The notes: a model not told the origin generated them from the letters alone. A stretch of DNA of 64,000 bases from Saccharopolyspora elongata (GCF_004348985.1 NZ_SMKW01000014.1:62001-126000), one strand, 5' to 3'; positions 16,645 to 25,541 are shown, counted from the stretch's first letter. Translations and numbers: made by a program.

Positions 16645-17070
16645 ATGAAGCGGATCACGTCGAAGACACTCCAGGTCCTGTTGGCCGGTCTGATCGCCGT
16701 GGTGGGGCTGGTCGGGTTCCAGGCGAGCGCTCTGTCCGCCGCGCCGACGGCTGCCGTCGCGCAGGCGCCGTGCGGGGACACCTCGGGCTTCCAGAAGGTC
16801 GACCTCTCGGCGCTGCCGAAGGAGGCGACCGACACGGTCAACCTGATCAAGAAGGGCGGCCCCTACCCGTACCCGCAGGACGGCACGGTCTTCCAGAACC
16901 GGGAAGGCATCCTGCCGAAGTGCGCCAGCGGCTACTACCACGAGTACACCGTCAAGACCCCCGGCAGCGACGACCGCGGCGCCCGCCGGTTCGTGGTCGG
17001 CGACGGCGGCGAGTACTTCTACACCCAGGACCACTACGACAGCTTCCAACTGACCAACATCAACGCGTAG
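16645..17070 (+). CDS. Secreted guanyl-specific ribonuclease (RNase Sa/barnase superfamily)
   Basis: Extracellular RNase that cleaves after guanosine. A signal peptide (about 1-40, hydrophobic core LLAGLIAVVGLVGF) precedes a domain very close to Streptomyces RNase Sa: LSALPKEATDTVNLI, PYPYPQDGTVFQNREGILP, YYHEYTVKTPG, ARRF and TQDHYDSF. By alignment to RNase Sa (E54, R65, R69, H85) the catalytic residues are E100, R111, R115 and H130, with guanine-binding N85, R86 and E87. C43 and C93 may form a disulfide. The ATG at 16645 lacks a strong ribosome site. No barstar-like inhibitor gene is seen beside it. Confidence 0.9.
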   Translation: MKRITSKTLQVLLAGLIAVVGLVGFQASALSAAPTAAVAQAPCGDTSGFQKVDLSALPKEATDTVNLIKKGGPYPYPQDGTVFQNREGILPKCASGYYHEYTVKTPGSDDRGARRFVVGDGGEYFYTQDHYDSFQLTNINA

Positions 17071-17267
17071 TCCACCGCGAGCCGTGCGCGTTCCGGGCCG
17101 TCCGGGACGCGCACGAGCGCGTTCGGGGGCTTGACACGCGGAACTGGATTTCCCCCGCCGCGCTGCCCGGCCCGGGCAGACTGGTAGCAGGACAAACCCA
17201 TGATCGGCGGCTGCGGGTGTTCTGACATGCTTGCCACTGCGGCGGCTACGACGGCAGGGAGATCAAG

Positions 17268-17999
17268 GTGTACCGGGTGTTCGAGGCGCTCGACGAGCTG
17301 GTCACGATCGTCGAGGAAGCGCGTGGCGTGCCCATGACTTCGGGGTGCGTGGTGCCCCGCGGCGACGTGCTGGAGCTGCTCGACGACGTGCGGGACGCGA
17401 TCCCGCAGGAACTCGACGACGCCCAGGACGTGCTCGACCACCGCGACGAGGTGGTGTCCACCGCGGCGGCGCAGGCCGACAAGTCGGTCACCGACGCCCG
17501 CAACGAGGCCGACCGCACGGTCGGCTCGGCGCGCGCCGAGGCGGAGCAGCTGCTCGCCGACGCCCGGGAGCAGGCCGACGAGCTGCTGGCCGAGGCGCGG
17601 GCGCAGGCGGAGCAGGCGGTGACCGCGGGCCGCCGCGAGTACGAGGAGTACGTCGGCCGCGCCCAGAGCGAGGCCGACCGCATGGTGCAGGCCGGCCGCG
17701 CCGCCTACGAGCAGTCGGTGCACGAGGGCAAGGCGGAGCAGGCCCGGCTGGTGGCCGACACCGAGGTGGTGCAGGCGGCGAACGCCGAGGCCAAGCGCAT
17801 CGTCGACGAGGCGAACGAGGACGGCGAGCGGCTGCGCAGCGAGTGCGACGCGTACGTCGACTCCCGGCTCGCGGACTTCGAGGACCTGCTCAGCCGCACG
17901 CTGCGCACGGTCGGCAAGGGCCGCCAGCAGCTGCGCAGCCCGATGGGCGCCCCCTTCGACTACGAGGAGTGGCACGCCGGCAACACCGGCGCCAACTGA
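17268..17999 (+). CDS. SepIVA/DivIVA-like coiled-coil cell-growth protein
   Basis: 243-residue cytoplasmic protein with an N-terminal DivIVA-like segment (YRVFEALDELVTIVEEARG, then VPRGDVLELLDDVRDAIP). A long Ala/Glu/Arg-rich coiled coil (about 48-215) and a short tail follow. Its place before DUF177-rpmF-rnc-mutM matches mycobacterial SepIVA (Rv2927c position), an essential septum/polar growth factor, so that is the likely role. The GTG at 17268 follows AGGGAG with 7 bases between. The distance from the RNase gene (about 200 bases) suggests its own promoter. Confidence 0.85.
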   Translation: MYRVFEALDELVTIVEEARGVPMTSGCVVPRGDVLELLDDVRDAIPQELDDAQDVLDHRDEVVSTAAAQADKSVTDARNEADRTVGSARAEAEQLLADAREQADELLAEARAQAEQAVTAGRREYEEYVGRAQSEADRMVQAGRAAYEQSVHEGKAEQARLVADTEVVQAANAEAKRIVDEANEDGERLRSECDAYVDSRLADFEDLLSRTLRTVGKGRQQLRSPMGAPFDYEEWHAGNTGAN

Positions 18000-18166
18000 T
18001 CTCCGCGCCACCGGGCCCGCGCCGGAGGCGGTCCCCGGTGGTGGAAGGCCCTGGTGTCGCGGCTGGAAGGGTGTCGCGTACCCTGGGAAAGCTGGCTGGG
18101 GATGATGCGCAGTTTCTCATCCGCCTATGCCGCACCGCCCTGTCGAATTGACCACCGAAACTTGTG

Positions 18167-18739
18167 ATGTCTCAGAACCATGCAGCGCACACCGCGCACG
18201 TCGGCCCCTGGGTGATCGATACCCGGGAGATCGGCCACCGGGCCGGAAGCAGCCGTGCCTACACGCGCAGTGCCCCGGCGCCGACCGGGTTCGGGCTGGA
18301 CATGATCAAGGTGCCGGAGGGCGATCCGGTGCAGCTCGACCTGCTGGCCGAGTCGGTGGTGGAGGGCGTGCTGGTGTCCGGCACCGCCGTGGCCACCTTG
18401 GCCGGCGAGTGCGTCCGGTGCCTGGACCCGATCTCCGACGAGGTCGAGGTGGAGGTGCGGGAGCTGTTCGCCTACCCGGACAGCGCCACGGACGTCAGCA
18501 CGGATGACGACGAGGTCGAGCGGGTCGTGCACGACCTGATCGATCTCGAACCGGTGGTGCGGGACGCGATGTTGCTGTCGCTGCCCTCGGCGCCGTTGTG
18601 CTCGCCGGACTGCCAGGGGCTGTGCTCCGGGTGCGGCGTGAAGTGGGCCGAACTCGCCCCGGATCACACGCATGAGACCATTGATCCTCGCTGGGCTGCG
18701 CTGCAAGAGCGGCTCGGCGGGACCGAGGAGGAGAAGTAG
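18167..18739 (+). CDS. DUF177/YceD family protein
   Basis: 190-residue protein of the YceD/DUF177 family, typically encoded just before rpmF and thought to act in ribosome or 23S rRNA biogenesis. The family core [20 protein letters not shown] includes the CVRCLDP pair. Four more Cys near the C-terminus ([13 protein letters not shown]) suggest a metal site. It stops 2 bases before rpmF. ATG 18167 or GTG 18164 are both possible; neither has a clear ribosome site, so a nearly leaderless message is possible. Confidence 0.9.
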   Translation: MSQNHAAHTAHVGPWVIDTREIGHRAGSSRAYTRSAPAPTGFGLDMIKVPEGDPVQLDLLAESVVEGVLVSGTAVATLAGECVRCLDPISDEVEVEVRELFAYPDSATDVSTDDDEVERVVHDLIDLEPVVRDAMLLSLPSAPLCSPDCQGLCSGCGVKWAELAPDHTHETIDPRWAALQERLGGTEEEK

Positions 18740-18741
18740 TC

Positions 18742-18924
18742 GTGGCCGTCCCGAAGCGCAAGATGTCCCGGGCCAACACCCGTCACCGCCGGTCGCAGTG
18801 GAAGACCTCGGCGCCGACGCTGGTGCAGTGCTCCAACCGCTCCTGCCGCGAGCAGAAGCTGCCGCACGTCGTCTGCCCGGCCTGCGGTCAGTACGACGGC
18901 CGCCAGATCGTCCAGCCCGCCTGA
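18742..18924 (+). CDS. rpmF: 50S ribosomal protein L32
   Basis: bL32 of 60 residues: [20 protein letters not shown] followed by a zinc ribbon with four Cys (CSNRSC and CPAC). The GTG start lies 2 bases after the DUF177 stop, and coupling DUF177-rpmF is widespread. The intact four-Cys form shows this is the zinc-dependent paralogue. Confidence 0.97.
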   Translation: MAVPKRKMSRANTRHRRSQWKTSAPTLVQCSNRSCREQKLPHVVCPACGQYDGRQIVQPA

Positions 18925-18938
18925 TCGGCGGTCGCGCA

Positions 18939-19685
18939 GTGGGGGGAAAGCAGTCGCGGGTCCGGAAGGTCGATCGGGCTCCGCTGTTGGCAGCGCTCGG
19001 CGTCGAACTCGACGCCGAGCTGCTCACCCTTGCCCTCACCCACCGCTCGTACGCCTACGAGAACGGTGGCCTGCCGCCCAACGAGCGGCTGGAGTTCCTC
19101 GGCGACGCGGTGCTCGGCCTGGTGATCACCGATCACCTGTACACCGAGCACCCGGACCTGCCCGAGGGGCAGCTCGCGAAGCTGCGCGCCAGCGTGGTCA
19201 ACATGCACGCGCTGGCCGGCGTCGCTCGCGGGCTCGGTGAGGGCGGCTTGGGCGAATACCTGCTGTTGGGCAGGGGCGAGGAGCTCACGGGGGGCCGGGA
19301 CAAGGCGAGCATCCTCGCGGACGGCCTGGAAGCCGTGCTCGGCGCGGTGTACCTGGCGGAGGGCATCGACGTCGCCCGTGGTGTCGTCCACCGGCTGTTC
19401 GAGCCGCTGCTGGCCGAGGCGCCGCAGCGCGGGGCCGGGCTGGACTGGAAGACGAGCCTGCAGGAGCTGACCGCGTCGGCGGGGCTCGGCGTGCCCGAGT
19501 ACCGGGTCGAGGAGCAGGGCCCGGACCACCGCAAGGAGTTCAGCGCCTTCGTGGCGGTCGGCGGGCAGACCTACGGTCGCGGCGATGGCCGCACCAAGAA
19601 GGAAGCCGAGCAGAAGGCCGCCGAATCGGCCTGGCGCCAGCTCTCCGAACAGACCACCGAAGACGCCGGAACCCCTTCCGCGTAG
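18939..19685 (+). CDS. rnc: Ribonuclease III
   Basis: Double-strand-specific endoribonuclease processing rRNA precursors and structured mRNAs. The 248 residues comprise an N-terminal RNase III domain with the signature [16 protein letters not shown] and a second acidic cluster at [14 protein letters not shown]-terminal dsRNA-binding domain (about 165-235) ends [16 protein letters not shown]. The GTG at 18939 is 14 bases after rpmF. The cluster DUF177-rpmF-rnc-mutM is conserved in actinobacteria. Confidence 0.96.
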   Translation: MGGKQSRVRKVDRAPLLAALGVELDAELLTLALTHRSYAYENGGLPPNERLEFLGDAVLGLVITDHLYTEHPDLPEGQLAKLRASVVNMHALAGVARGLGEGGLGEYLLLGRGEELTGGRDKASILADGLEAVLGAVYLAEGIDVARGVVHRLFEPLLAEAPQRGAGLDWKTSLQELTASAGLGVPEYRVEEQGPDHRKEFSAFVAVGGQTYGRGDGRTKKEAEQKAAESAWRQLSEQTTEDAGTPSA

Positions 19686-19738
19686 CGGAATCCGGGGCCG
19701 CGCGCCGGGGTCCGGCGCGGGTGGTCGAAGATGTTTTC

Positions 19739-20629
19739 GTGCCCGAGTTGCCTGAGGTCGAGGTCGTCCGGCGCGGTGTCGCCGAACATGCTGTCGGCCG
19801 GACGTTGTCCGGCGTCGAGGTCCTGCATCCGCGAGCTGTCCGCCGACACGTGCCCGGTCCGGATGATTTCGCCGGTCGGCTCGTCGGTCGCTGCCTGAGC
19901 GCGGCGCGGCGGCGCGGCAAGTACCTGTGGCTGGAGCTCGGCGACGAGGCCGGTGCACCCGAATCCGGCGGCGAAGCGCTCGTAGTGCACCTGGGGATGA
20001 GCGGTCAGCTGCTCGTGCAGCCCGGCGACACCTCGGACGAGAAGCACCTGCGGGTGCGGATGAGGTTCTCCGACGGCGATCCGGAGCTGCGGTTCGTGGA
20101 CCAGCGCACCTTCGGCGGCCTGCACCTGGCCGATCTGGTCGAGGTGGACGGGATCGCGCTGCCGAAGCCGGTGGCGCACATCGCGCCCGACCCGCTGGAG
20201 CAGGTGTTCGACCTCGAGGCGGTGGCCGACCGGCTGCGGGCGCGGCGCACCGGGATCAAGCGGGCGCTGCTGGACCAGAGCCTGGTGTCCGGCGTCGGCA
20301 ACATCTACGCCGACGAGGCGCTGTGGCGGGCGAAGCTGCACTGGGCCCGGCCCACGGCGACGCTGACGCGGTCCAAGATCCGCGAGCTTTTCGGCGCCGT
20401 CACCGATGTCATGCAGCAGGCGCTGCACGCGGGTGGCACCTCGTTCGATGCCTTGTACGTCAACGTGAACGGCGAATCCGGCTACTTCGACCGGTCGCTG
20501 GCGGTGTACGGGCAGGCGGGGCACCCGTGCCCGCGGTGCGGGGCGTCGGTGCGACGCGATCCGTTCATGAACCGCTCGTCCTACACCTGCCCGGTGTGCC
20601 AGCCCAAGCCCCGCAACGCCCACCTCTGA
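19739..20629 (+). CDS. mutM: Formamidopyrimidine-DNA glycosylase
   Basis: Removes 8-oxoguanine and formamidopyrimidines and nicks the abasic site. The GTG at 19739 gives a product beginning [12 protein letters not shown], so after Met removal Pro2 is the catalytic amine and Glu3 the general acid. Starting further upstream would destroy this. The 296 residues also show the H2TH region near [13 protein letters not shown] and a C-terminal zinc finger, [10 protein letters not shown] to TCPVCQ. It is the last member of the housekeeping run before the large inserted block. Confidence 0.96.
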   Translation: MPELPEVEVVRRGVAEHAVGRTLSGVEVLHPRAVRRHVPGPDDFAGRLVGRCLSAARRRGKYLWLELGDEAGAPESGGEALVVHLGMSGQLLVQPGDTSDEKHLRVRMRFSDGDPELRFVDQRTFGGLHLADLVEVDGIALPKPVAHIAPDPLEQVFDLEAVADRLRARRTGIKRALLDQSLVSGVGNIYADEALWRAKLHWARPTATLTRSKIRELFGAVTDVMQQALHAGGTSFDALYVNVNGESGYFDRSLAVYGQAGHPCPRCGASVRRDPFMNRSSYTCPVCQPKPRNAHL

Positions 20630-20654
20630 CGTTCATCCTTCCGGGTAGTTCTGG

Positions 20655-20714
20655 CGTTTTCGCGCGAAAACGGCGCCCGTCAGGCGTGGCGAGCGCCGGT
20701 TTCGCGCGAAAACG
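20655..20714. repeat. Pair of TTTTCGCGCGAAAA palindromes between convergent genes
   Basis: CGTTTTCGCGCGAAAACG (20655-20672) is a perfect 18-base palindrome. A second copy at 20697-20714 has one mismatch. Flanking GGCGC/GCGCC extends pairing between the two, so the whole 60 bases can fold as one long hairpin. It lies between mutM and the convergent SRPBCC gene and probably acts as a bidirectional terminator. Confidence 0.75.
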
Positions 20715-20728
20715 TCGTCAGCAAGGGC

Positions 20729-21130
20729 TCACGGCTCCGTTGCCAGGGCGGTTGTCACGGCGGTGATCGTGCGCTGCCAGTGGTCGCGTTGGCGGGCGCG
20801 CTCGTCCGCGTCGGCCAGCCACTCCTGGTGGAAGCGCAGTTGCGTGCGGTCGCCCTTGCCCACGATCGCGACCTGCACCGTCGTGTCGTGGTCCCAGTCG
20901 GCCGGCCGCCAGGTGAGCCGGACCCGGTCGAGTTCGCGGTGGCTGCGGATCTCGCCGGTCGTGCCGTCCGCCGTCCGGTAGGTCGCGCCCTTCTCCAGGG
21001 TGGCGCCCGCGCCGAGCCACAGCGCGATGCCCGCCGCGCTGGTGAGGAAGCGCCAGACCGCTTCCGGCGGGTGGGGCACGGTCTTGGAGACCCCGATCTG
21101 GAAGCCGGCGTCCTTGGTCTGCCCGATCAT
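20729..21130 (-). CDS. SRPBCC/AHSA1-domain protein
   Basis: 133-residue START-like (SRPBCC) protein of the AHSA1 type, with a hydrophobic ligand cavity. The usual opening VSKTVPHPPEAVWRFLT, a central strand GEIRSHRELDRVRLTW and a C-terminal helix HWQRTITAVTTAL are visible. The ATG at 21130 begins MIGQTKDAG and has a G-rich site upstream; the frame extension to 21208 would run into the divergent gene. It shares an intergenic region with the CGNR regulator, which probably controls it. The ligand is unknown. Confidence 0.8.
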   Translation of the reverse strand: MIGQTKDAGFQIGVSKTVPHPPEAVWRFLTSAAGIALWLGAGATLEKGATYRTADGTTGEIRSHRELDRVRLTWRPADWDHDTTVQVAIVGKGDRTQLRFHQEWLADADERARQRDHWQRTITAVTTALATEP

Positions 21131-21192
21131 GTCCGCGCCCCGTCCTCGATGTAACCGGTTAAAGTGGTAGAGAAACCGAATATAGTGGTTAC
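21131..21192. promoter_or_regulatory. Divergent promoter, SRPBCC gene and CGNR regulator
   Basis: The 62 bases are A/T-rich against their surroundings. TATAGT (21181-21186) is a good -10 for the plus strand and lies 6 bases before the ATG at 21193, implying a leaderless regulator mRNA. A weak -35 (TTAAAG) stands 16 bases upstream. Two direct AAGTGGT/TAGTGGT repeats and the palindrome TAACCGGTTA are candidate operator elements. Confidence 0.6.
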
Positions 21193-21792
21193 ATGCGGGT
21201 GGGAACAAGGCTGCTGACCGCGGCGACCGGCGAACGGTTCCGGTTCGACGCCGGGTGCTTCTGCCTGGAGCTGCTGATCACCGGCGGACCGGGGCCGTAC
21301 CAGCGCTACGAGATCCTGCACGAGCCGGCGGATCTGGCGCGCTGGCTGGAAGGATCGCGGCTGGCCGAGGTCGCGCCGCTGAGCGGCGACGACATCCGCA
21401 TCCAGCCCGCCGAACTCCGCCGCATCAAGCGGTTCCGGGACACGATGTGGTCGGTCGCGAGGACCGTGGCGCACGGCGAGCGCCCGTCGAGCGCCGACCT
21501 GGAGGTGCTCAACGACAGCGCGGAGCCGCCGCCCCGGCCGCGGCTGGACCCGGCGACGGGCGTCCGGCAGTGGGCCTCGCCCGTCACCGGCGGCCAGATC
21601 CTCGGCGCCGCGGCCCGCGAGGCCATCGAGCTGCTCGGCGGCGATCGAGTCGAGCGGCTCCGGGAATGCGCGGCGGACGACTGCCAGTTGCTCTTCCTCG
21701 ACACCTCCCGGCCGGGCTCCCGCCGGTGGTGCTCGATGCAGCGCTGCGGCAACCGCCACAAGGTGAACGCCCACCGGGCCCGCCAGCCCTGA
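21193..21792 (+). CDS. CGNR zinc-finger regulator (ABATE-domain protein)
   Basis: 199-residue predicted transcription factor. The N-terminal ABATE-type domain (about 1-130) likely binds a small molecule. The C-terminal zinc finger has CAADDC then CSMQRCGNRHKVNAH, giving the family its CGNR name. It is divergent from an SRPBCC gene, a common pairing that suggests the regulator senses the ligand the SRPBCC protein handles. The ATG at 21193 sits directly at the expected transcription start. Confidence 0.83.
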   Translation: MRVGTRLLTAATGERFRFDAGCFCLELLITGGPGPYQRYEILHEPADLARWLEGSRLAEVAPLSGDDIRIQPAELRRIKRFRDTMWSVARTVAHGERPSSADLEVLNDSAEPPPRPRLDPATGVRQWASPVTGGQILGAAAREAIELLGGDRVERLRECAADDCQLLFLDTSRPGSRRWCSMQRCGNRHKVNAHRARQP

Positions 21793-21992
21793 CATCCGAG
21801 GGGCCCGATTTCAAGTCACATCGGGGACTTTCCGGTCCGCCGACTCGGCGTCCACAGTGGTCGTTGAGGGATCCAGCGGTGAGCGGTCGCTTCTGGGAAA
21901 TCTTCGGGAAATTGCCGGAAGCCCGCTGATCACGGCCGGAACGGGCCTGGTTGAGCTGCGGAAATGCGATCGGGTCCGGTCGCGGCCGCCGA

Positions 21993-22020
21993 TTCCCAGG
22001 GATTTCCCAGCCTGTTTCCA
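21993..22020 (+). promoter_or_regulatory. Triple TTCCCAG operator upstream of the glycosyltransferase operon
   Basis: TTCCCAG at 21993, TTCCCAG at 22004 and TTTCCA at 22015 repeat exactly every 11 bases, one helical turn, as OmpR-family regulators prefer. The same layout precedes the two-component operon at 25502, so the response regulator encoded at 25542 is the likely binder. Confidence 0.7.
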
Positions 22021-22074
22021 CGACACTCGCACCTCGCCCCGGCTTGATGGACGCCGGAAGCGAGGTGGTGGGAG

Positions 22075-23328
22075 ATGAATGCTGTGCCGCAGCTCGGCGT
22101 CGACGCGCATCGCGTGGCTCGCCGGACCGCGACGATCGACGTGGTGATCCCGGTCTTCAACGAGGAACGAACCCTCCCGGGATGCCTGGAGGTGTTGCGC
22201 GAGCACCTGTCCGAAGGTTTTCCGTTCGCCTGGACCATTACGGTGGTCGACAACGCGAGCACGGACGGCACGCTGGGCGTCGCCCGCGAGCTGGCCCGTT
22301 CGATCGATGGCGTGCGGGTGCTGCACCTGGACCGCAAGGGGCGCGGCCTGGCGTTGCGCACCGCGTGGGGTTACAGCGACGCGGATGTCGTGGTCTACAT
22401 GGACGTCGACCTGTCGACCGGCCTGGACGCGCTGCTCCCGCTGGTCGCCCCGCTGGTCAACGGGCATTCGGACCTGGCGATCGGTTCGCGGCTGGCGACC
22501 GGCGCCCGCACGGTCCGCGGCGGCAAGCGGGAGCTGATCTCGCGCTGCTACAACAAGATGATCCGCTGGACGCACGGTGCCGGGTTCACCGACGCGCAGT
22601 GCGGTTTCAAGGCGGCGCGCGCTGACGTGGTGAAGCCGCTGCTGAAGCACGTGAGCGACGATTCCTGGTTCTTCGACACCGAACTCCTGCTGCTGGCCGA
22701 GCACAACGGGCTGCGGGTGCACGAGGTGCCGGTGGACTGGGTCGAGGACGTCGACACCCGGGTCAACGTGGTGCGGACCGCCGTCGACGACGTCGCGGGC
22801 CTGGTCCGGGTGGCCCGAGCCAAGATCATGGGAGCGGCGAAGGTTCCCGGCCTGCCGCAGCGGCCCGCGCCGCGCGCCGCGCACCCGCAGGCGGTGCTGG
22901 CGAAGCGCGAGAACGGCCTGCTGTGGCAGCTGGTTTCGTTCGGCGTGATCGGCCTGGTGTCCACAGTGCTCACCTCGATCCTGTACGCCCTGCTGCGGTC
23001 CTGGTGGCCGCCGCTGCTGGCGAACCTGGTGGCGCTGACCGTCACCACGTTGTGGAACACCGAGGCCAACCGCCGGTTCACCTTCCTCGGCGGGTCGGCC
23101 GCTTCCGGCCGCGTGCACCTGCAGGGGCTGGTCGTGTTCGCCCTCTACTACGTCGTCACCTCCGGCGCGCTGCTCGGGTTGCACGCCTGGCAGCCGGATT
23201 CGTCGCGGTGGCTGGAAGTTCTCGTGCTCGTGGTGTCTTCGATGATCGGAACCGGGCTGCGGTTCGTGCTGCTGAGGTCGTGGGTCTTCCGGCCCGCGGC
23301 ACTGCTGGAGGAAGAGGAACAGGGATGA
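22075..23328 (+). CDS. Bifunctional GT2 glycosyltransferase/GtrA membrane protein
   Basis: 417 residues. Positions about 20-250 are a dolichyl-phosphate-sugar-synthase-like GT2 domain (IDVVIPVFNEERTLPGCLE, VVDNASTDGT, the DXD-type YMDVDLSTG, QCGFKAARADVV). This likely loads a sugar onto polyprenyl phosphate at the inner face of the membrane. Positions about 280-405 are a four-helix GtrA domain (QLVSFGVIGLVSTVLTSILY onward), typical of lipid-linked sugar flipping. Its ATGA overlap with the GT39 gene implies a pathway: charge and flip the lipid-linked sugar, then transfer it outside. The ATG at 22075 has GAGGTGG upstream. A triple TTCCCAG operator lies about 55 bases before it. Confidence 0.88.
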   Translation: MNAVPQLGVDAHRVARRTATIDVVIPVFNEERTLPGCLEVLREHLSEGFPFAWTITVVDNASTDGTLGVARELARSIDGVRVLHLDRKGRGLALRTAWGYSDADVVVYMDVDLSTGLDALLPLVAPLVNGHSDLAIGSRLATGARTVRGGKRELISRCYNKMIRWTHGAGFTDAQCGFKAARADVVKPLLKHVSDDSWFFDTELLLLAEHNGLRVHEVPVDWVEDVDTRVNVVRTAVDDVAGLVRVARAKIMGAAKVPGLPQRPAPRAAHPQAVLAKRENGLLWQLVSFGVIGLVSTVLTSILYALLRSWWPPLLANLVALTVTTLWNTEANRRFTFLGGSAASGRVHLQGLVVFALYYVVTSGALLGLHAWQPDSSRWLEVLVLVVSSMIGTGLRFVLLRSWVFRPAALLEEEEQG

Positions 23329-25403
23329 CGTCGGTTGATGCGACGAACGCGCAGCGCGCGGCCGCGCCGTGGCAGCGGATCTCGCTGGCCGCGATCTGCG
23401 TGCTGTCCGGGGTGCTGTACTGCTGGGGAATCGGCGGGTCCTGGGGGAACTCGTACTACTCGGCGGCCGTGAAGTCGATGTCGCAGAGCTTCGAGAACTT
23501 CTTCTTCGGCTCCTTCGACCCGGCCGGCGTGGTCACCGTGGACAAGCCGCCGATGGCCCTGTGGGTGCAGGTGCTTTCGGTGAAGGTGTTCGGGTTCAAC
23601 CAGTTCGCCGTGCTGTTCCCGCAGGTGGTGGCGGGTGTCGGCGCGGTCTTCCTGCTGCACCGCGCGGTCCGGCGGTGGGCGGGGGAGCACGCCGCGCTGA
23701 TCGCCGCGCTGGTGCTGGCGCTGACCCCGATCACGGTGGTGATCAACCGGGACAACAACCCGGACACGCTGCTCGTGCTGCTGGTCGTGGCGGCCGCGTA
23801 CGCGATGACGCGATCCTTCGAGTCCCGCAAGGCCACCGGGTGGGTCGCGTTGGCGGCGTTCCTGGTCGGCTGCGGCTTCCTGACGAAGATGTTGCAGGCG
23901 TGGATGGTGCTGCCCGCCTTCATCGCGGCCTACCTGGTCGGCAGCCGCGCCGGTTGGGGGCGGCGCTTGCTGGACTTGGGCGTGGCGGCCGCGGTGGTCC
24001 TGGTCGGCTCGTTCTGGTGGGTCGTCGCGACCGCGCTGTGGCCGTCGCCGAAGCCGTACATCGGTGGCAGCGCGGACGGTTCCGCCTGGGATCTCGTGTT
24101 CGGCTACAACGGCTTCGGGCGGATCTTCGGCGGCGGTGGTGGGGGCTTTCAACCGCCCAGTGGCGGGCTCCAACCGCCGGGCAGCAGCCAGCCGCCGGGC
24201 GGTGGCGGCGGATTCTCCGGCTCGTCGGGCGTGCTGCGGTTGTTCAACGAGCAGCTCGCCGGCCAGATCAGCTGGCTGCTGCCGCTGTGCGCGTTGGTGC
24301 TGGTCGCGATGCTGGTCGCCGGGGTGCGGCGGTGGCGCGGCGGTCGGCCGCTGGACCGGGAGCAGGCCGCGGGCTGGGTGCTCTGGGGCGGTTGGCTGGT
24401 GGTCATCGGCGTCATGTTCAGCTTCGCTCAGGGCATCATGCACCCCTACTACACGACGATGCTCGCGCCTGCCGTCGGCGCGATCGTCGGGGCCGGTGTC
24501 GTCCGGTTCTGGCGCTGGTACCGCGAACCGCAGGGCAAGGCGTGGCTGCTGCTTCCGGTCGGCGTCGCGGTCACGGTGGCGTGGGCGGTGGCCATCGTCG
24601 CGCGCGACCTGAGCTGGCACGCGTGGGCCGGGTACGCGGCCGCCGGGTTGGGCGTGCTCGCGCTGGTCGTGCTCGTGGTCGGCCGGCGCGGCAAGGCGCT
24701 GGCCAGAACGGGCCTGGCGCTGGGCTTGGCCGCGGCCCTGGCGGTGCCGACGGCGTGGTCGGCGATCGGCGCGGTCAGCGCCCAGAAGAGCATGGGTGGT
24801 GCGAACCCGATGGCCGGGCCGGAGACGGGCATGCGCCCACCGGGAGTGCGGTTCCCGGATGCGGGCGACGGCGGGCCCCCGGACGGGCAGAGCCAAGACG
24901 GCGGGCAGAACTCGGTCGAGCCGGGCGGCGCCGAGCAAAGACCGATCTTGATCGTCGGCGGCATGGGCGGCGGCGGGTCGCTGAGCGCGGAGCAGCGCAA
25001 GATGCTCGACTACGTCCAGGCCAATGCGGGTGATCTCGACGTGCCGCTGGCGGTAGAGGCCGGCTCGATGGGCGCTTCGTCCTACATCATCAACTCGGAC
25101 ATGACCGTGGTCGGCATGGGCGGATTCAGCGGCGGCGACGACGCCCCGTCGGTGGCTCAGCTGACCGAGTGGAAGCGGACCGGTCAGCTCGGCTTCGTCC
25201 AGCTCGGCGGCATGGGTGGCATGCCGCGTCGGGACGGCATGGGCGACGGCGCACCGGCTGGCGCGCAGCCTCCCGGCGGCATGCCGGGCGGCGAGGTCAG
25301 GCAGGAACGCGACGAATGGGTGAAGCAGAACTGCACCCCCGTCGACCCGGCCGCCTGGGGAGGCGCGGCGGACACGGCGGTACAGCTCTACAGGTGCAAC
25401 TGA
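23325..25403 (+). CDS. GT39/ArnT-like membrane glycosyltransferase
   Basis: 692-residue polytopic enzyme of the GT39/ArnT-PMT superfamily that moves a sugar from a lipid carrier to an acceptor outside the cell. The first periplasmic loop holds the catalytic acidic region (NSYYSAAVKSMSQSF, then DKPPMALWVQ). About ten to twelve membrane helices follow. A Gly/Pro/Ser-rich insert (about 270-305, QPPSGG/QPPG units) interrupts the helices. The extracytoplasmic C-terminal domain (about 490-692) is Gly/Met-rich. It overlaps the GT2-GtrA stop by ATGA, so they are one operon. The acceptor (cell-wall polymer, lipid or protein) is unknown. Confidence 0.85.
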   Translation: MTSVDATNAQRAAAPWQRISLAAICVLSGVLYCWGIGGSWGNSYYSAAVKSMSQSFENFFFGSFDPAGVVTVDKPPMALWVQVLSVKVFGFNQFAVLFPQVVAGVGAVFLLHRAVRRWAGEHAALIAALVLALTPITVVINRDNNPDTLLVLLVVAAAYAMTRSFESRKATGWVALAAFLVGCGFLTKMLQAWMVLPAFIAAYLVGSRAGWGRRLLDLGVAAAVVLVGSFWWVVATALWPSPKPYIGGSADGSAWDLVFGYNGFGRIFGGGGGGFQPPSGGLQPPGSSQPPGGGGGFSGSSGVLRLFNEQLAGQISWLLPLCALVLVAMLVAGVRRWRGGRPLDREQAAGWVLWGGWLVVIGVMFSFAQGIMHPYYTTMLAPAVGAIVGAGVVRFWRWYREPQGKAWLLLPVGVAVTVAWAVAIVARDLSWHAWAGYAAAGLGVLALVVLVVGRRGKALARTGLALGLAAALAVPTAWSAIGAVSAQKSMGGANPMAGPETGMRPPGVRFPDAGDGGPPDGQSQDGGQNSVEPGGAEQRPILIVGGMGGGGSLSAEQRKMLDYVQANAGDLDVPLAVEAGSMGASSYIINSDMTVVGMGGFSGGDDAPSVAQLTEWKRTGQLGFVQLGGMGGMPRRDGMGDGAPAGAQPPGGMPGGEVRQERDEWVKQNCTPVDPAAWGGAADTAVQLYRCN

Positions 25404-25501
25404 CCCCGCGGGTGGGTGCGCGGCCGCGTCGTGCACCCACTCCGGGGAGCTCCGCGGTGGGTACTGTTCTGCCTGACCTGCGGAAACACCGGCCCATCCG
25501 G

Positions 25502-25530
25502 TTCCCAGACTTCTTCCAGGCTTTTCCCAG
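25502..25530 (+). promoter_or_regulatory. Triple TTCCCAG operator upstream of the response regulator
   Basis: TTCCCAG at 25502, CTTCCAG at 25513 and TTCCCAG at 25524, again every 11 bases, end 11 bases before the regulator ATG. The position so near the start suggests autoregulation, possibly repression. It matches the array before the glycosyltransferase operon. Confidence 0.7.
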
Positions 25531-25541
25531 GGAGGTGGGCG

